Counted from the first letter of the stretch, positions 1 to 8,548 are shown. The stretch: 64,000 nt of DNA from Nocardioides perillae (GCF_013409425.1 NZ_JACCAC010000001.1:1984001-2048000), one strand, 5' to 3'. The notes: generated by a model not told the origin, from the sequence alone. Program-made: numbers and translations.

Positions 1-2
1 AC

Positions 3-368
3 GAGGCCGCCCTGCGCGCCGGGTCGTCCGTGCTGGCGGCCGGGGTGACCGCGATCGCCGCCGCCACGGCGCTCGGGCTCCCGGCGCTGCTGCTCGTGGT
101 CGGGTGGGTGGTGGCCGCCGCGGGCATGGGCCTGATGTACCCCCGCACCACCGTCGCCGTGCTCGCCCGCACCTCGGAGGCCGACCGTGGCTCCGGATCT
201 GCCGGCCTGACCCTCGCCGACGCCGTCGGGTCCGCTGCGGCCGTCGCGGTCGCCGGGCTGGTGTTCACCGCGGTCGGCACCGCCGACGACCGTGCGGCCT
301 TCGTCGCGGTCCTGACGCTCACCACCGCCCTCGGCGCCCTCGCCGTCGTCGTCGCCCGCCGCGCCTGA
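3..368 (+). CDS. MFS transporter, C-terminal part only
   Basis: The open frame enters from the left edge and stops at 368, so only about the last 121 residues are present. They hold roughly three hydrophobic segments rich in Ala, Val and Leu, with a GLMYPRTT stretch and a Gly-Ser-rich loop between helices. This pattern is typical of the last helices of drug-efflux-type major facilitator proteins. Substrate cannot be inferred from this fragment. The 26-bp repeat array starts about 10 bases after the stop. The family call is inference from composition and helix pattern. Confidence 0.6.
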   Translation, partial: EAALRAGSSVLAAGVTAIAAATALGLPALLLVVGWVVAAAGMGLMYPRTTVAVLARTSEADRGSGSAGLTLADAVGSAAAVAVAGLVFTAVGTADDRAAFVAVLTLTTALGALAVVVARRA

Positions 369-378
369 CCCCGCCGGC

Positions 379-550
379 GGGTCGCGCGCTGCGCTCGCGT
401 CGAGGGGTCGCGCGCTGGGCTCGCGTCGAGGGGTCGCGCGCTGGGCTTGTGTCGAGGGGTCGCGCGCTGCGCTGGCGTCGAGGGGTCGCGTGCTGGGCTC
501 GCGTCGAGGGGTCACGCGCTGGGCTCGCGTCGAGGGGTCACGCACTGGGG
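379..550 (+). repeat. Tandem array of a 26-bp unit, left copy
   Basis: About 6.5 head-to-tail copies of a 26-bp unit that begins CGAGGGGTCG and ends GGGCTCGCGT. Full copies start at 401, 427, 453, 479 and 505, with partial copies at both ends. Copies differ at one to four positions. The period is not a multiple of three, so this is not a coding repeat. The same unit recurs in opposite orientation at 2219-2336, on the other side of the HNH gene. The rest of the gap up to 720 holds no gene that I can see. Confidence 0.9.
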
Positions 551-720
551 CACTCGGGTCTCGGGGTGGCCCGCCGAGGCCGTCCCGAGCCGGTTGGCTG
601 AGCCTGGTCTGCGCCACTTCCTGTCCATAGGCGACCGTCGTGGATCCGTTGTCCACAGCGCGATCCGGGCAGTTCTCCAGGCGCGCGTGACTGTCGGTGG
701 TCGGTGGTTGAGTAGGCGGT

Positions 721-2043
721 ATGGCAGACCACCGCGACCACGCACCGCAGCACCCGCTGCTGGCCGCGTTGGCCTGCCTCGACACCGACCTGCACCACGC
801 GTCGGGTACGCCGACCTGGTCACTCACCGCGCCGGAAGCCGAGGCCGCGTTGGTGGAGCTCGCCAGGTGTCGTGCCCGCCTCGCCGCGCTCGAGCTCACC
901 ACCGTCGCCGCCGCGGACCGTGCCGGTGTCGGCGACGCCACGGGTGCCACCTCCACCGGGGCGCACTGGGCACGACTCACCCACCAGACCCGGGCGAAGT
1001 CAGTCGCCACCGTCCGCCACGCTGCGGCACTCGAGGCACGCCACGGCACCATGCTCGCGGCGATGAGCGCCGGGGTGGTGCTGCCCGAGCAAGCCGAGGT
1101 CATCACCCGCGCGGTCGACGCCCTGCCGGTGACCCGGGTCGGGGTCGCAGTGGTCGACGCCGCCCGCGCCCACCTGCTGGAGTTGGCCGCCATGTTCGAC
1201 GCGGTCGAGCTGAAACGCCTCGGCGACCGCATCCTCGACGTCGTCGCCCCCGACATCGCCGACGACGTCGAACGCGACCGCCTCGAACGCGAAGAAGCAG
1301 CAGCAGCCGCGGCAGCCAGCTTCACCATGACCCGCGACGGCCACGGCAAAGCCCACGGCCGGTTCACCATCCCCACCGCCGAAGCCGACATGCTCGCCAC
1401 CGCCCTCGACGCACTCACCGCACCCCGCCACCACCACGCCACCCACGGCACCGACCCGGTGCCGGTCGATCAGCACGGCAACCGCGTCCCGCGGCCGCTG
1501 CGGCGGGGGCACGCGTTCTGCGAGTACGTCCGCACCCGCCACCGCTCCGCCGCCGACGCCGCTGCCACCACCGCCGCGACCCAGGCCGGTGGGGTCGACG
1601 CCACCGTCACCGTCACTCTGGACCTGGCACAGCTCACCGGCACCGGCGACGGCGCCGACGCACCCGTGTCGTTGTCGACCGGGACCCGGATCACCGCCGC
1701 GAAAGCCCGGTTGTGGGCGTGCGGCGCTAGGATCGTGCCCGTCGTGCTCGGCGGAGCCTCGCAGCCCCTCGACGTCGGACGCACCCGGCGGTACTTCACC
1801 AAGACCCAACGCCTCGCCCTCGCCCGCCTCCAAGGTGGCTGCACCGCCGACGGCTGCGACTGGCCACCCTCGATGTGCCACGCCCACCACCGCACCCCCT
1901 GGCACACCGGCGGACGCACAGACCTGGCCGAGGGCTACCTGCTGTGCCCCAGACACCACGCCAGGGCCCACGACCCCGCCTACGAGACCACCTACCACCG
2001 CCACCGGATCACGTTCGCGCGCACCCGGCCCATGCGGACCTGA
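721..2043 (+). CDS. DUF222 / 13E12-type HNH endonuclease
   Basis: A 440-residue protein of the actinobacterial DUF222-HNH family (called 13E12 repeat proteins in mycobacteria). The long N-terminal helical part is DUF222. The C-terminal zinc-ribbon HNH nuclease starts near residue 372 and shows Cys374, Cys379, the HAHH run near 387-390, Cys409 and the closing HH near 412. All expected metal and catalytic residues are visible, so it looks intact. These genes are multicopy in many actinobacteria and their biological role is not settled. The gene stands alone between two inverted arrays of a 26-bp repeat, which suggests a mobile or homing-like unit (inference). The ATG at 721 has only a weak ribosome binding site. 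Confidence 0.88.
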   Translation: MADHRDHAPQHPLLAALACLDTDLHHASGTPTWSLTAPEAEAALVELARCRARLAALELTTVAAADRAGVGDATGATSTGAHWARLTHQTRAKSVATVRHAAALEARHGTMLAAMSAGVVLPEQAEVITRAVDALPVTRVGVAVVDAARAHLLELAAMFDAVELKRLGDRILDVVAPDIADDVERDRLEREEAAAAAAASFTMTRDGHGKAHGRFTIPTAEADMLATALDALTAPRHHHATHGTDPVPVDQHGNRVPRPLRRGHAFCEYVRTRHRSAADAAATTAATQAGGVDATVTVTLDLAQLTGTGDGADAPVSLSTGTRITAAKARLWACGARIVPVVLGGASQPLDVGRTRRYFTKTQRLALARLQGGCTADGCDWPPSMCHAHHRTPWHTGGRTDLAEGYLLCPRHHARAHDPAYETTYHRHRITFARTRPMRT

Positions 2044-2172
2044 CACCCCGCAACGGCAGCCAGACCCACCCGCACCGCCCGGCACGGCGTACACCTGCAT
2101 GACCAACCCCCGCCGCCGACCCCCGCCGCCGACCCCTGCAGCCGACTCGTGCAGCCGGCCGCCCTCGAGACC

Positions 2173-2187
2173 GAGACCGACGGTCTC
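2173..2187. terminator. Perfect dyad downstream of the HNH gene
   Basis: GAGACCG-A-CGGTCTC forms a perfect inverted repeat about 130 bases after the HNH stop codon. No T-run follows, as is usual in high-GC actinobacteria. It may be a terminator or a protein site. It lies between the HNH stop and the right repeat array. Confidence 0.35.
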
Positions 2188-2218
2188 CGTCGACCACCGG
2201 GGACCGCCGGCCAGCGGG

Positions 2219-2336
2219 CGACCCCTCGACGCATCCCCAACGCGCGACCCCTCGACGCGTGCCCAACGCGCGACCCCTCGACGCCAGCCCAACGCGCGAC
2301 CCCTCGGCGCGTGCGCAGCGCGTGACCCCTCGGCGG
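2219..2336 (-). repeat. Tandem array of the 26-bp unit, right copy, inverted
   Basis: Four full copies (starting 2219, 2245, 2271 and 2297) and one half copy of the unit found at 379-550, here as its reverse complement (CGACCCCTCGACGC on the + strand). Together the two arrays form an interrupted inverted repeat around the HNH gene. The remaining bases 2044-2172 hold only short CCGCCGACCCC microrepeats. Confidence 0.9.
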
Positions 2337-2430
2337 TCTGGAGACGGGCGTGACGGACCTCCTCGACCACCGGAGGTCGAGGCTGTGGACGACGCCAGCG
2401 GGGAGACCCCGGACGAGCGAGGGTGGTCGG

Positions 2431-2867
2431 GTGCCCCTCGCCGAGCCCGAGCGCCTCCCGGTCAGCGCGGAGCGCTCCGCGCGCATGGGTCAGATCCGCA
2501 AGACCCGCACGGCCCCGGAGCTGGCGCTGCGCCGCGAGCTGCACCGGCGCGGTCTGCGCTTCCGGGTGGACCACCCGGTGCCAGGAGCACCGCGCCGCCT
2601 CATCGACCTCGCGCTGACCCGCGCGCGGATCGCGGTCTTCGTGGACGGCTGCTTCTGGCACGGGTGCCCCGAGCACTTCCACGCGCCCCGCAACAACGCG
2701 CTGTGGTGGCAGTGGAAGATCGCCACCGTCCAGCACCGCGACGACGACACGACCCGTCTCGTCACCCAGGCGGGGTGGCTGGCCCGGCGAGTGTGGGAGC
2801 ACGAGGACGCCCGCGACGTCGCCGACGAGGTCGAGCGCGCCTGGCGACGCCGGACGGGAGAGGCTGA
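2431..2867 (+). CDS. Vsr-type / DUF559-like endonuclease, abnormal 3' end
   Basis: The translated frame carries the very-short-patch-repair fold: TAPELALRRELHRRGLRFRV, a DLALTRARIAVFVDGCFWHGC core with the conserved Asp and the CFWHGCP motif, then WKI and an RVWEHED ending. Vsr nicks T:G mismatches that follow cytosine deamination and normally accompanies a 5mC methyltransferase, which is not in this window. The GTG at 2431 follows a GAGGG sequence; a GTG at 2350 is the alternative. The normal end is expected near 2855-2870, but this frame has no stop until 3699, deep inside the next gene. A one-base shift would reach the TGA at 2865-2867, which I use as the provisional end. Confidence 0.55.
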
Positions 2868-2892
2868 CGGCGCGCACCGGTCCGGCGTACGC

Positions 2893-2975
2893 CGGTCGCC
2901 CCCGCGCCCCCGCGCCCCCGCCCCGGACCCCCGCGCCCCCGACCCCCGTGCGACCCCGTGCGACCCCGTGCGCGC
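2893..2975 (+). repeat. Low-complexity GCGCCCCC and GTGCGACCCC repeats
   Basis: Short direct repeats of GCGCCCCC and then GTGCGACCCC lie between the Vsr and MOSC genes. They are slippage-prone and sit just after the point where the Vsr frame should have ended. Confidence 0.7.
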
Positions 2976-3016
2976 CACGGTTGGCGCGAGGGGCCGCGCG
3001 GCCGCACCATGTGCGG

Positions 3017-3757
3017 GTGCCGCACACCCACCACCCCCACACGGACCACCCCGGCCACCGCACCGCGCAGGTGCTCTCGGTCAACACCGGCGGACCGCGC
3101 ACGGGCGCCTGGACGGGCCGGGTGGGTCGCAGCGCCATCGACAAGAGCCCGGCGGGGGCCGCGGTCGCGGTGCGCTTCGACGGCCTGGTGGGCGACCACG
3201 TGTGCGACCGGAAGTACCACTCCGGGCCGGACCACGCCGTCTACGCGTTCGCGCGGGAGGACCTCGACCGCTGGGGCGAGGAGCTCGGCCAGCACCTGCC
3301 CGACGGCTTCTTCGGGGAGAACCTCACGACCCTCGGCATCGACGTCAACGAGGCGGTGATCGGGGAGCGCTGGCGCGTGGGCACGGCACTCCTCGAGGTG
3401 GCCAAGGTGCGCACGCCCTGCCGCGTCTTCGCCGGCTGGCTGGGCGTGAACGGGCTGCCCGAGGAGGGGTGGATCAAGCGGTTCGCGGCGGAGGGGCGGC
3501 CCGGCCCCTACCTCCGGGTGCTGGAGGAGGGCGTCGTCGAGGCGGGCGACCCGCTCGTGGTGGAGCACCGCCCCGACCACGGCATCACCGTCGCGACCGT
3601 CTTCCGCGCGGTCACCACCCGACGCTCGCTGCTGCCGAGCCTGCTCGACGCCCCAGAGCTCGCCGCCGACGTGCGGGCGAAGGCCCTGAAGGAGCGTGAG
3701 CGGCGGGCGGCGCTGACCGCAGGCCGGCCGGGAGCGGCCGGCGCCGTCCTGCCGTAG
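3017..3757 (+). CDS. MOSC domain protein, YiiM-like
   Basis: MOSC domains bind the molybdenum cofactor or act on N-hydroxylated or sulfurated substrates. The core runs LSVNTGGPRTG, IDKSPAGAAVAV, the CDRKYHSGPDHAVYAF motif, GENLTT and the conserved cysteine in RTPCRVFAGW. A helical YiiM-type tail follows. The start is uncertain. GTG codons at 2948, 3011, 3017 and 3071 are all in frame; homology begins at about 3071, and the 5' part is His-rich low-complexity sequence. I chose 3017 as a compromise. It reads on the same strand as the Vsr gene but in another frame. Confidence 0.8.
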   Translation: MPHTHHPHTDHPGHRTAQVLSVNTGGPRTGAWTGRVGRSAIDKSPAGAAVAVRFDGLVGDHVCDRKYHSGPDHAVYAFAREDLDRWGEELGQHLPDGFFGENLTTLGIDVNEAVIGERWRVGTALLEVAKVRTPCRVFAGWLGVNGLPEEGWIKRFAAEGRPGPYLRVLEEGVVEAGDPLVVEHRPDHGITVATVFRAVTTRRSLLPSLLDAPELAADVRAKALKERERRAALTAGRPGAAGAVLP

Positions 3758-3798
3758 CAGCCGCCGGAGGTGCCCAGCGGGCGGGTTCTGCTACCGAT

Positions 3799-3824
3799 GC
3801 GTAACCGCGTGATCTAGGTTACGC
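3799..3824. promoter_or_regulatory. Operator-like inverted repeat over the acyl-CoA ligase promoter
   Basis: GCGTAACC, ten bases, then GGTTACGC: perfect 8-base arms. The right arm overlaps TAGGTT (3815-3820), a good actinobacterial -10 hexamer. The site lies 50-75 bases before the ligase start codon. This layout suggests repression by a dimeric regulator of the TetR or GntR kind (inference). No such regulator gene is next to it. Confidence 0.6.
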
Positions 3825-3873
3825 ACCAAGTGATCGTCCAAGGGCCACCCCGGGCCCGGAAGCAGGGAGCACG

Positions 3874-5697
3874 ATGCCGATCAACCACGACACCTCCTTC
3901 GTCGAGCGGATGCCGCGCAACGTCGCGCTGCAGTTCCTCACCCGCGTGGAGACCTCGCCGGACCGGGAGGCCTACCGCTTCCCCCAGGGTGACGGCTGGG
4001 AGTCGGTGACGTGGCGTGAGACCGGCGCCCGCGTCTCGAAGCTCGCCGCCGGCCTCATGGCCCTCGGCATCGAGCAGGAGCAGCGCGTCGGCATCGCCTC
4101 CGGCACGCGCTTCGAGTGGGTGCTGGCTGACCTCGCGAACATGTGCGCGGGTGCCGCCACCACCACCGTCTACCCGTCGACCAACGCCGAGGACGTCGCC
4201 TACATCCTGGGCGACTCCGAGTGCCGCGTGGTCTTCGCCGAGGACGACGAGCAGATCGCCAAGCTGGTCGCGCACAAGTCCGAGCTGCCCCACCTCGAGA
4301 AGGTCGTGACCTTCACCGGCGCGGCCGACGGCGACTGGGTCATCTCGATGGACGACCTCGCCGCGCTGGGCGAGAAGCACCTGGCCGAGCACCCCGACGC
4401 GATCCGCGAGCACGCCGAGGCGATCGGCCCCGACCAGCTCGCGACCCTCATCTACACCTCCGGCACGACCGGCCGCCCGAAGGGCGTGCGCCTGCAGCAC
4501 AAGGCGTGGGTCTACGAGGGCGAGGCCATCAAGGCCCAGGGCATCCTCGACGAGAGCGACCTGCAGTACCTCTGGCTCCCGATGGCGCACTCCTTCGGCA
4601 AGGTGCTGCTTTCCTCGCAGCTGGCGTGCGGCTTCGCCACCGCGGTCGACGGCCGCGTCGACAAGATCATCGACAACCTCGCCGTCGTGAAGCCGACCTT
4701 CATGGGCGCGGCCCCCCGCATCTTCGAGAAGGCCCACGCGCGCATCGTCACGATGACGGCCTCCGAGGGCGGCGCCAAGGAGAAGATCGCCACCCAGGCG
4801 TTCAAGGTCGGCATCCAGGTCGACCGCCTCAAGCGCGAGGGCAAGTCGGTGCCGCTGCCGCTCAAGCTGCAGCACGGCCTCTTCGACAAACTGGTCTTCA
4901 GCAAGGTCCGCGACCGCTTCGGTGGCCGCGTCCGCTTCTTCATCTCCGGCTCGGCGGCGCTCAACGCCGAGATCGCCGAGTGGTTCCACGCCGCGGGCAT
5001 CCTCATCCTCGAGGGCTACGGCATGACCGAGAACGCCGCGGGCGCGACGGTCAACCACCCCGACCACTACAAGATCGGCACCGTCGGTCCGGCCATCCCG
5101 GGCGCCGAGGTGCGCATCGGCGAGGGCGACGAGGTCCAGCTGCGCGGCCCGCACATCATGGACGGCTACCACAACCTGCCCGAGGCCACCGCCGCCGCCT
5201 TCACCGAGGACGGCTGGCTGCGCACGGGCGACAAGGGCTCGCTGGACGCCGACGGCTTCCTCACGATCACCGGCCGCATCAAGGACCTCTTCAAGACCTC
5301 CGGCGGCAAGTACATCGCCCCCTCGGCCATCGAGTCGAAGTTCAAGGCGATCTGCCCCTACGTCAGCCAGTTCATGGTCTTCGGCAACGAGCGCAACTAC
5401 TGCGTCGCGCTCATCGCCCTCGACCCCGACGCCATCGCGGGCTGGGCCGAGGAGAACGGCCTGGGCGGCAAGTCCTACACCGAGATCGTCACCAGCGACG
5501 CGGCCCAGGCGATGGTCGGCGACTACGTCGAGCAGCTCAACGGCCGCCTCAACCGCTGGGAGACCATCAAGAAGTGGCGCGTGCTCGACCACGACCTCAC
5601 CATCGAGTCGGGCGAGCTGACCCCCTCGATGAAGGTCAAGCGCAACGTCGTGGAGGACAACAACAAGGCCCTCATCGACGCGCTCTACGCGTCCTGA
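3874..5697 (+). CDS. Long-chain fatty-acid-CoA ligase (AMP-forming), FadD15-like
   Basis: A 607-residue adenylate-forming enzyme that activates fatty acids to acyl-CoA through an acyl-AMP. Visible motifs are the P-loop YTSGTTGRPKG (about 194-204), EGYGMTE (about 380-386) and the hinge and A8 region GRIKDLFKTSGGKYI (about 467-481). The TPSMKVKRN ending holds the catalytic lysine region. Length and the long A8 loop fit the FadD15 or Acsl group that starts like eukaryotic acyl-CoA synthetases. The ATG follows a GGGAG ribosome site. It is monocistronic, with an operator-like dyad upstream and a strong hairpin downstream. The exact chain length is not readable. Confidence 0.92.
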   Translation: MPINHDTSFVERMPRNVALQFLTRVETSPDREAYRFPQGDGWESVTWRETGARVSKLAAGLMALGIEQEQRVGIASGTRFEWVLADLANMCAGAATTTVYPSTNAEDVAYILGDSECRVVFAEDDEQIAKLVAHKSELPHLEKVVTFTGAADGDWVISMDDLAALGEKHLAEHPDAIREHAEAIGPDQLATLIYTSGTTGRPKGVRLQHKAWVYEGEAIKAQGILDESDLQYLWLPMAHSFGKVLLSSQLACGFATAVDGRVDKIIDNLAVVKPTFMGAAPRIFEKAHARIVTMTASEGGAKEKIATQAFKVGIQVDRLKREGKSVPLPLKLQHGLFDKLVFSKVRDRFGGRVRFFISGSAALNAEIAEWFHAAGILILEGYGMTENAAGATVNHPDHYKIGTVGPAIPGAEVRIGEGDEVQLRGPHIMDGYHNLPEATAAAFTEDGWLRTGDKGSLDADGFLTITGRIKDLFKTSGGKYIAPSAIESKFKAICPYVSQFMVFGNERNYCVALIALDPDAIAGWAEENGLGGKSYTEIVTSDAAQAMVGDYVEQLNGRLNRWETIKKWRVLDHDLTIESGELTPSMKVKRNVVEDNNKALIDALYAS

Positions 5698-5739
5698 CGC
5701 CGGCTCGCCCGGCCCGCCCGGGCAGCCGCACCTGACGCA

Positions 5740-5777
5740 CGACGGGCGTCGACCCCCACGGGGGTCGACGCCCGTCG
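5740..5777 (+). terminator. Strong hairpin terminator after the acyl-CoA ligase
   Basis: A perfect 18-bp stem (arms 5740-5757 and 5760-5777) with CGACGGGCGTCGACCCCC as the left arm. It starts about 43 bases after the ligase stop. No T-tract follows, which is normal for this GC content. Confidence 0.85.
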
Positions 5778-5804
5778 GCGTGTCCGGGCTGGGACGATGG
5801 TGCC

Positions 5805-7055
5805 GTGCCCTCCGCCCCGCCCCCCGGTGACCCCGCGCCGCGCGACGGCGCGCTGCCGGAGGCGGCCCTCGCCCGGCTCGGCCGCTCGACCTTCTCGGTC
5901 TACGTGCACGTGCCGTTCTGCACCGTGCGCTGCGGCTACTGCGACTTCAACACCTACACCGCCACCGAGCTCGGCATGCCCGGGTCTGCGCCCGGCGCCT
6001 CCCGCGCGACGTACGCCGAGGCGGCGGTCGCCGAGGTCCGCCTCGCCCGCCGCGTGCTCGGGGAGGCCGACCTGCCGGTCGCGACCGTCTTCGTCGGCGG
6101 CGGCACGCCGACGTTGCTCCCGCCCGCCGACCTCGGCCGGGTGCTCGGCGCTGTGCGCGCGGAGTTCGGGCTGGCCGCCGACGCCGAGGTGACGACCGAG
6201 GCCAACCCCGACAGCGTCGACCCGGCCTCGCTCGCCGCGCTGCGCGAGGCCGGCTACACCCGCATCTCCTTCGGCATGCAGTCGGCCGTGCCGGGCGTGC
6301 TCGCCACCCTCGACCGCACCCACGACCCGGAGCGGATCGGCCCGGTCGTCGCGTGGGCGCGCGACGCAGGCTTCGAGGAGGTGAGCCTCGACCTGATCTA
6401 CGGCACGCCGGGGGAGTCGGCGGCCGACTGGGCGACCAGCCTCGACGCCGCCCTCGACGCCCGGCCCGACCACGTCTCGGCCTACGCCCTCATCGTCGAG
6501 GAGGGCACCGCCCTGCACCGCCGCGTGGCGCGCGGCGAGCTGCCGGCGCCCGACGACGACGACCTCGCCGACAAGTACCTCGCCGCCGAGGAGCGGCTGG
6601 CTGCCGGCGGTCTCGGGTGGTACGAGGTGTCGAACTGGGCCCGCCGCGAGGAGAGCCGCTGCCGGCACAACCTCGCTTACTGGCGCGGCGGCGACTGGTG
6701 GGGCGTCGGCCCCGGGGCCCACAGCCACGTCGGCGGCGTGCGGTGGTGGAACGTGCGGCACCCCGCGGCGTACGCCGACCGGATCGGCGCCGGCGCGAGC
6801 CCGGCCCACGCCCGCGAGGTGCTCTCGCCGCAGGACCGGCAGGTCGAGCGGGTGCTGCTCGAGGTGCGGCTCGCCGACGGCCTGCCTGCCGACGCGCTCA
6901 CCGGCCTGCCGCCCGGGTCCGGCCGCGACGCGGTGCCCGCCCTGGTCGAGCGCGGGCTCGTCGAGCCCGCGCCCTGGCGCGACCACGACCGCGTGGTGCT
7001 GACGCTGCGCGGCCGGCTGCTGGCCGACGGCGTGGTGCGCGAGCTGCTCAGCTGA
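5805..7055 (+). CDS. hemW: Radical SAM protein HemW (coproporphyrinogen oxidase-like)
   Basis: HemW is a heme chaperone or heme-binding radical SAM protein, long annotated as oxygen-independent coproporphyrinogen oxidase. The 4Fe-4S motif is Cys39-x3-Cys43-x2-Cys46 followed by DF, as in HemW; true HemN has a further Cys. GGGTPT (SAM binding) and the SFGMQS segment follow, then the HemN-type C-terminal domain. A GACGAT -10 hexamer ends 6 bases before the GTG, so the mRNA is probably leaderless. The stop overlaps the end of the convergent DUF4870 gene by 8 bases. In other bacteria hemW often sits near hrcA, as here. Confidence 0.93.
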   Translation: MPSAPPPGDPAPRDGALPEAALARLGRSTFSVYVHVPFCTVRCGYCDFNTYTATELGMPGSAPGASRATYAEAAVAEVRLARRVLGEADLPVATVFVGGGTPTLLPPADLGRVLGAVRAEFGLAADAEVTTEANPDSVDPASLAALREAGYTRISFGMQSAVPGVLATLDRTHDPERIGPVVAWARDAGFEEVSLDLIYGTPGESAADWATSLDAALDARPDHVSAYALIVEEGTALHRRVARGELPAPDDDDLADKYLAAEERLAAGGLGWYEVSNWARREESRCRHNLAYWRGGDWWGVGPGAHSHVGGVRWWNVRHPAAYADRIGAGASPAHAREVLSPQDRQVERVLLEVRLADGLPADALTGLPPGSGRDAVPALVERGLVEPAPWRDHDRVVLTLRGRLLADGVVRELLS

Positions 7056-7638
7056 CCATCCGGATCGTCAACGGGTAGCGGTAGGGCTCGCCGTTGCTGG
7101 CCTTCACCGAGCCGATGATGGTGAAGACGAGCCAGTACGCCGCGAACGCCAGTGCGAGCGGCACGACCAGCAGCGCGCCGACGCCGAGGGTGACCACGAC
7201 CACGAGGACGCCCAGCACCGCACCGACGATGCCGAAGAGCAGCACGGAGAGCTGGAAGTTCAGCGACTCGGCCGCCTGCCGGCGGACGTAGGGCGAGGAG
7301 CCCTTCGCCAGCAGCACCACGAGCGGGCCGAGGAAGGCCAGCGCTACGAACGCCGCCACGAGCGCGCTCCAGTGCGCCGCGCCGCCCCACGTCTGCTCCT
7401 CGGCGCTCGCCGGCCGGTCGGGGTGGGCGCCGTACGCCGCGCCGTACGGCTGGCCCAGTCCGTACTGCTGCCCGTAGCCCTGCCCGTAGCCCTGCCCGTA
7501 CTGCTGGCCGTACGGCTGGGCCTGCCCGTACGGCGCGGGCTGGCCGCCCCAGGACGGGGGCGGCTGCTGGCCGGGCGGCTGCTCGCCCGGCTGGTGCGGG
7601 TCGGGCTGGCCGGGGGACTGGCCGGTGGGGTCGCTCAT
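7048..7638 (-). CDS. DUF4870 membrane protein with Gln/Gly/Tyr-rich N-terminus
   Basis: The N-terminal 75 residues are low complexity, with repeated YGQ, GYGQ and PYG steps, and are probably disordered. The C-terminal half holds a DUF4870-type core: about three to four hydrophobic helices with the RRQAAESLNFQLS motif between them. Such proteins are small membrane proteins of unknown function (Tic20-like in some databases). The ATG at 7638 is preceded by a TACGCT -10 box with 6 bases between, which indicates a leaderless transcript. Confidence 0.85.
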   Translation of the reverse strand: MSDPTGQSPGQPDPHQPGEQPPGQQPPPSWGGQPAPYGQAQPYGQQYGQGYGQGYGQQYGLGQPYGAAYGAHPDRPASAEEQTWGGAAHWSALVAAFVALAFLGPLVVLLAKGSSPYVRRQAAESLNFQLSVLLFGIVGAVLGVLVVVVTLGVGALLVVPLALAFAAYWLVFTIIGSVKASNGEPYRYPLTIRMVS

Positions 7639-7663
7639 GGCGGCAGCGTAGTGCGCGCCGGCC

Positions 7664-8548
7664 TCAGCCCGCGGTGACGAAGTCGATGAGCTCCTCGACG
7701 CGGCCGAGGAGCTCCGGCTCGAGGTCCTGGTAGCCGCGCACGCCGCCCAGCACGTGCTTCCAGGCGCGGGCGACGTCGGCCTGGTCGCGGTGCGGCCAGC
7801 CGAGCAGCTGGCAGGTGCCCTTCTTCCAGTCGAGGTGGCGCGGCACGTCGGGCCAGCGCTGGAAGCCGAGGCGCTGCGGCTTGACCGCCTGCCAGACGTC
7901 GACGAAGGGGTGGCCGACCACGAGCACGTGCGGCCCCATCGGCCCACGGGCCACCGCCTGGGCGATGCGGCTCTCCTTCGAGCCCTTCACGAGGTGGTCG
8001 ACCAGCACCCCGACGCGGCGACCCGGCCCCGGGCGGAAGTCGCGCAGGTGGTCGGCGAGGTCGTCGACGCCGCCGAGGTACTCGACGACGACGCCCTCGA
8101 CCCGCAGGTCGTCGCCCCAGACCTTCTCGACCAGCTCGGCGTCGTGGCGGCCCTCGACGAAGATCCGGCTGGCGCGGGCGACCCGGGCGGGCGCGTCGGG
8201 CACGGCGAGCGAGCCCGACGCGGTGCGGGTCGGGGCGGCCGGCACCGTGCGGTGCACCGGCGCGTGCAGCACGACCGGGCGGCCCTCGAGCAGGAAGCCG
8301 GGCCCCAGCGGGAAGGTGCGGCGCTTGCGGCGGCGGTCCTCGAGCGTGACCGTGTGCAGGTCGCGGTCGACGGCGACCACCTCGCCGCACCAGTCGGTGG
8401 TGACCTCCTCGACCACGAGGCCCAGGTCCGCGGCCTGCTCGGTGGCGCGGCCGCGCCTCGGCGCGCGCCAGTCGGTGGCCAGCACGTCGTCGCCGTAGCG
8501 GTCAGCGGGGGAGGTGCGTCCCGGGGCGCCGGGGCTCGTCGAGGTCAC
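7664..8548 (-). CDS. DUF3097 family protein
   Basis: A 294-residue soluble protein that matches the actinobacterial DUF3097 family over its whole length. Recognisable blocks are DRYGDDVLATDWR near the start, SRIFVEGRHDAELVEKVWG in the middle (a Toprim-like acidic patch), and LVDHLVKGSKESRI. The TOPRIM resemblance is weak and no nuclease activity has been shown that I know of. It lies next to hemW and hrcA in other actinobacteria as well. The leaderless start has TAGCGT 6 bases before the GTG. Confidence 0.85.
   Translation of the reverse strand: MTSTSPGAPGRTSPADRYGDDVLATDWRAPRRGRATEQAADLGLVVEEVTTDWCGEVVAVDRDLHTVTLEDRRRKRRTFPLGPGFLLEGRPVVLHAPVHRTVPAAPTRTASGSLAVPDAPARVARASRIFVEGRHDAELVEKVWGDDLRVEGVVVEYLGGVDDLADHLRDFRPGPGRRVGVLVDHLVKGSKESRIAQAVARGPMGPHVLVVGHPFVDVWQAVKPQRLGFQRWPDVPRHLDWKKGTCQLLGWPHRDQADVARAWKHVLGGVRGYQDLEPELLGRVEELIDFVTAG

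Noticed and set aside
379..550. CRISPR array
   Set aside because: Units are directly tandem with a 26-bp period and have no spacers; no cas genes are present.
649..657. DnaA box TTGTCCACA and possible origin
   Set aside because: One perfect box and one degenerate neighbour at about 622. No cluster, no AT-rich stretch, and no dnaA or dnaN gene nearby.
1000..3144. Long minus-strand frame of 714 codons across the HNH, Vsr and MOSC genes
   Set aside because: Very high GC removes stop codons from all frames. Composition is Arg/Gly/Ala-rich with no domain, and it opposes genes with clear motifs.
3814..5592. Minus-strand frame of 592 codons opposite the acyl-CoA ligase
   Set aside because: Antisense shadow of a well-conserved gene; repetitive Val/Leu/Asp/Gly composition and no recognisable domain.
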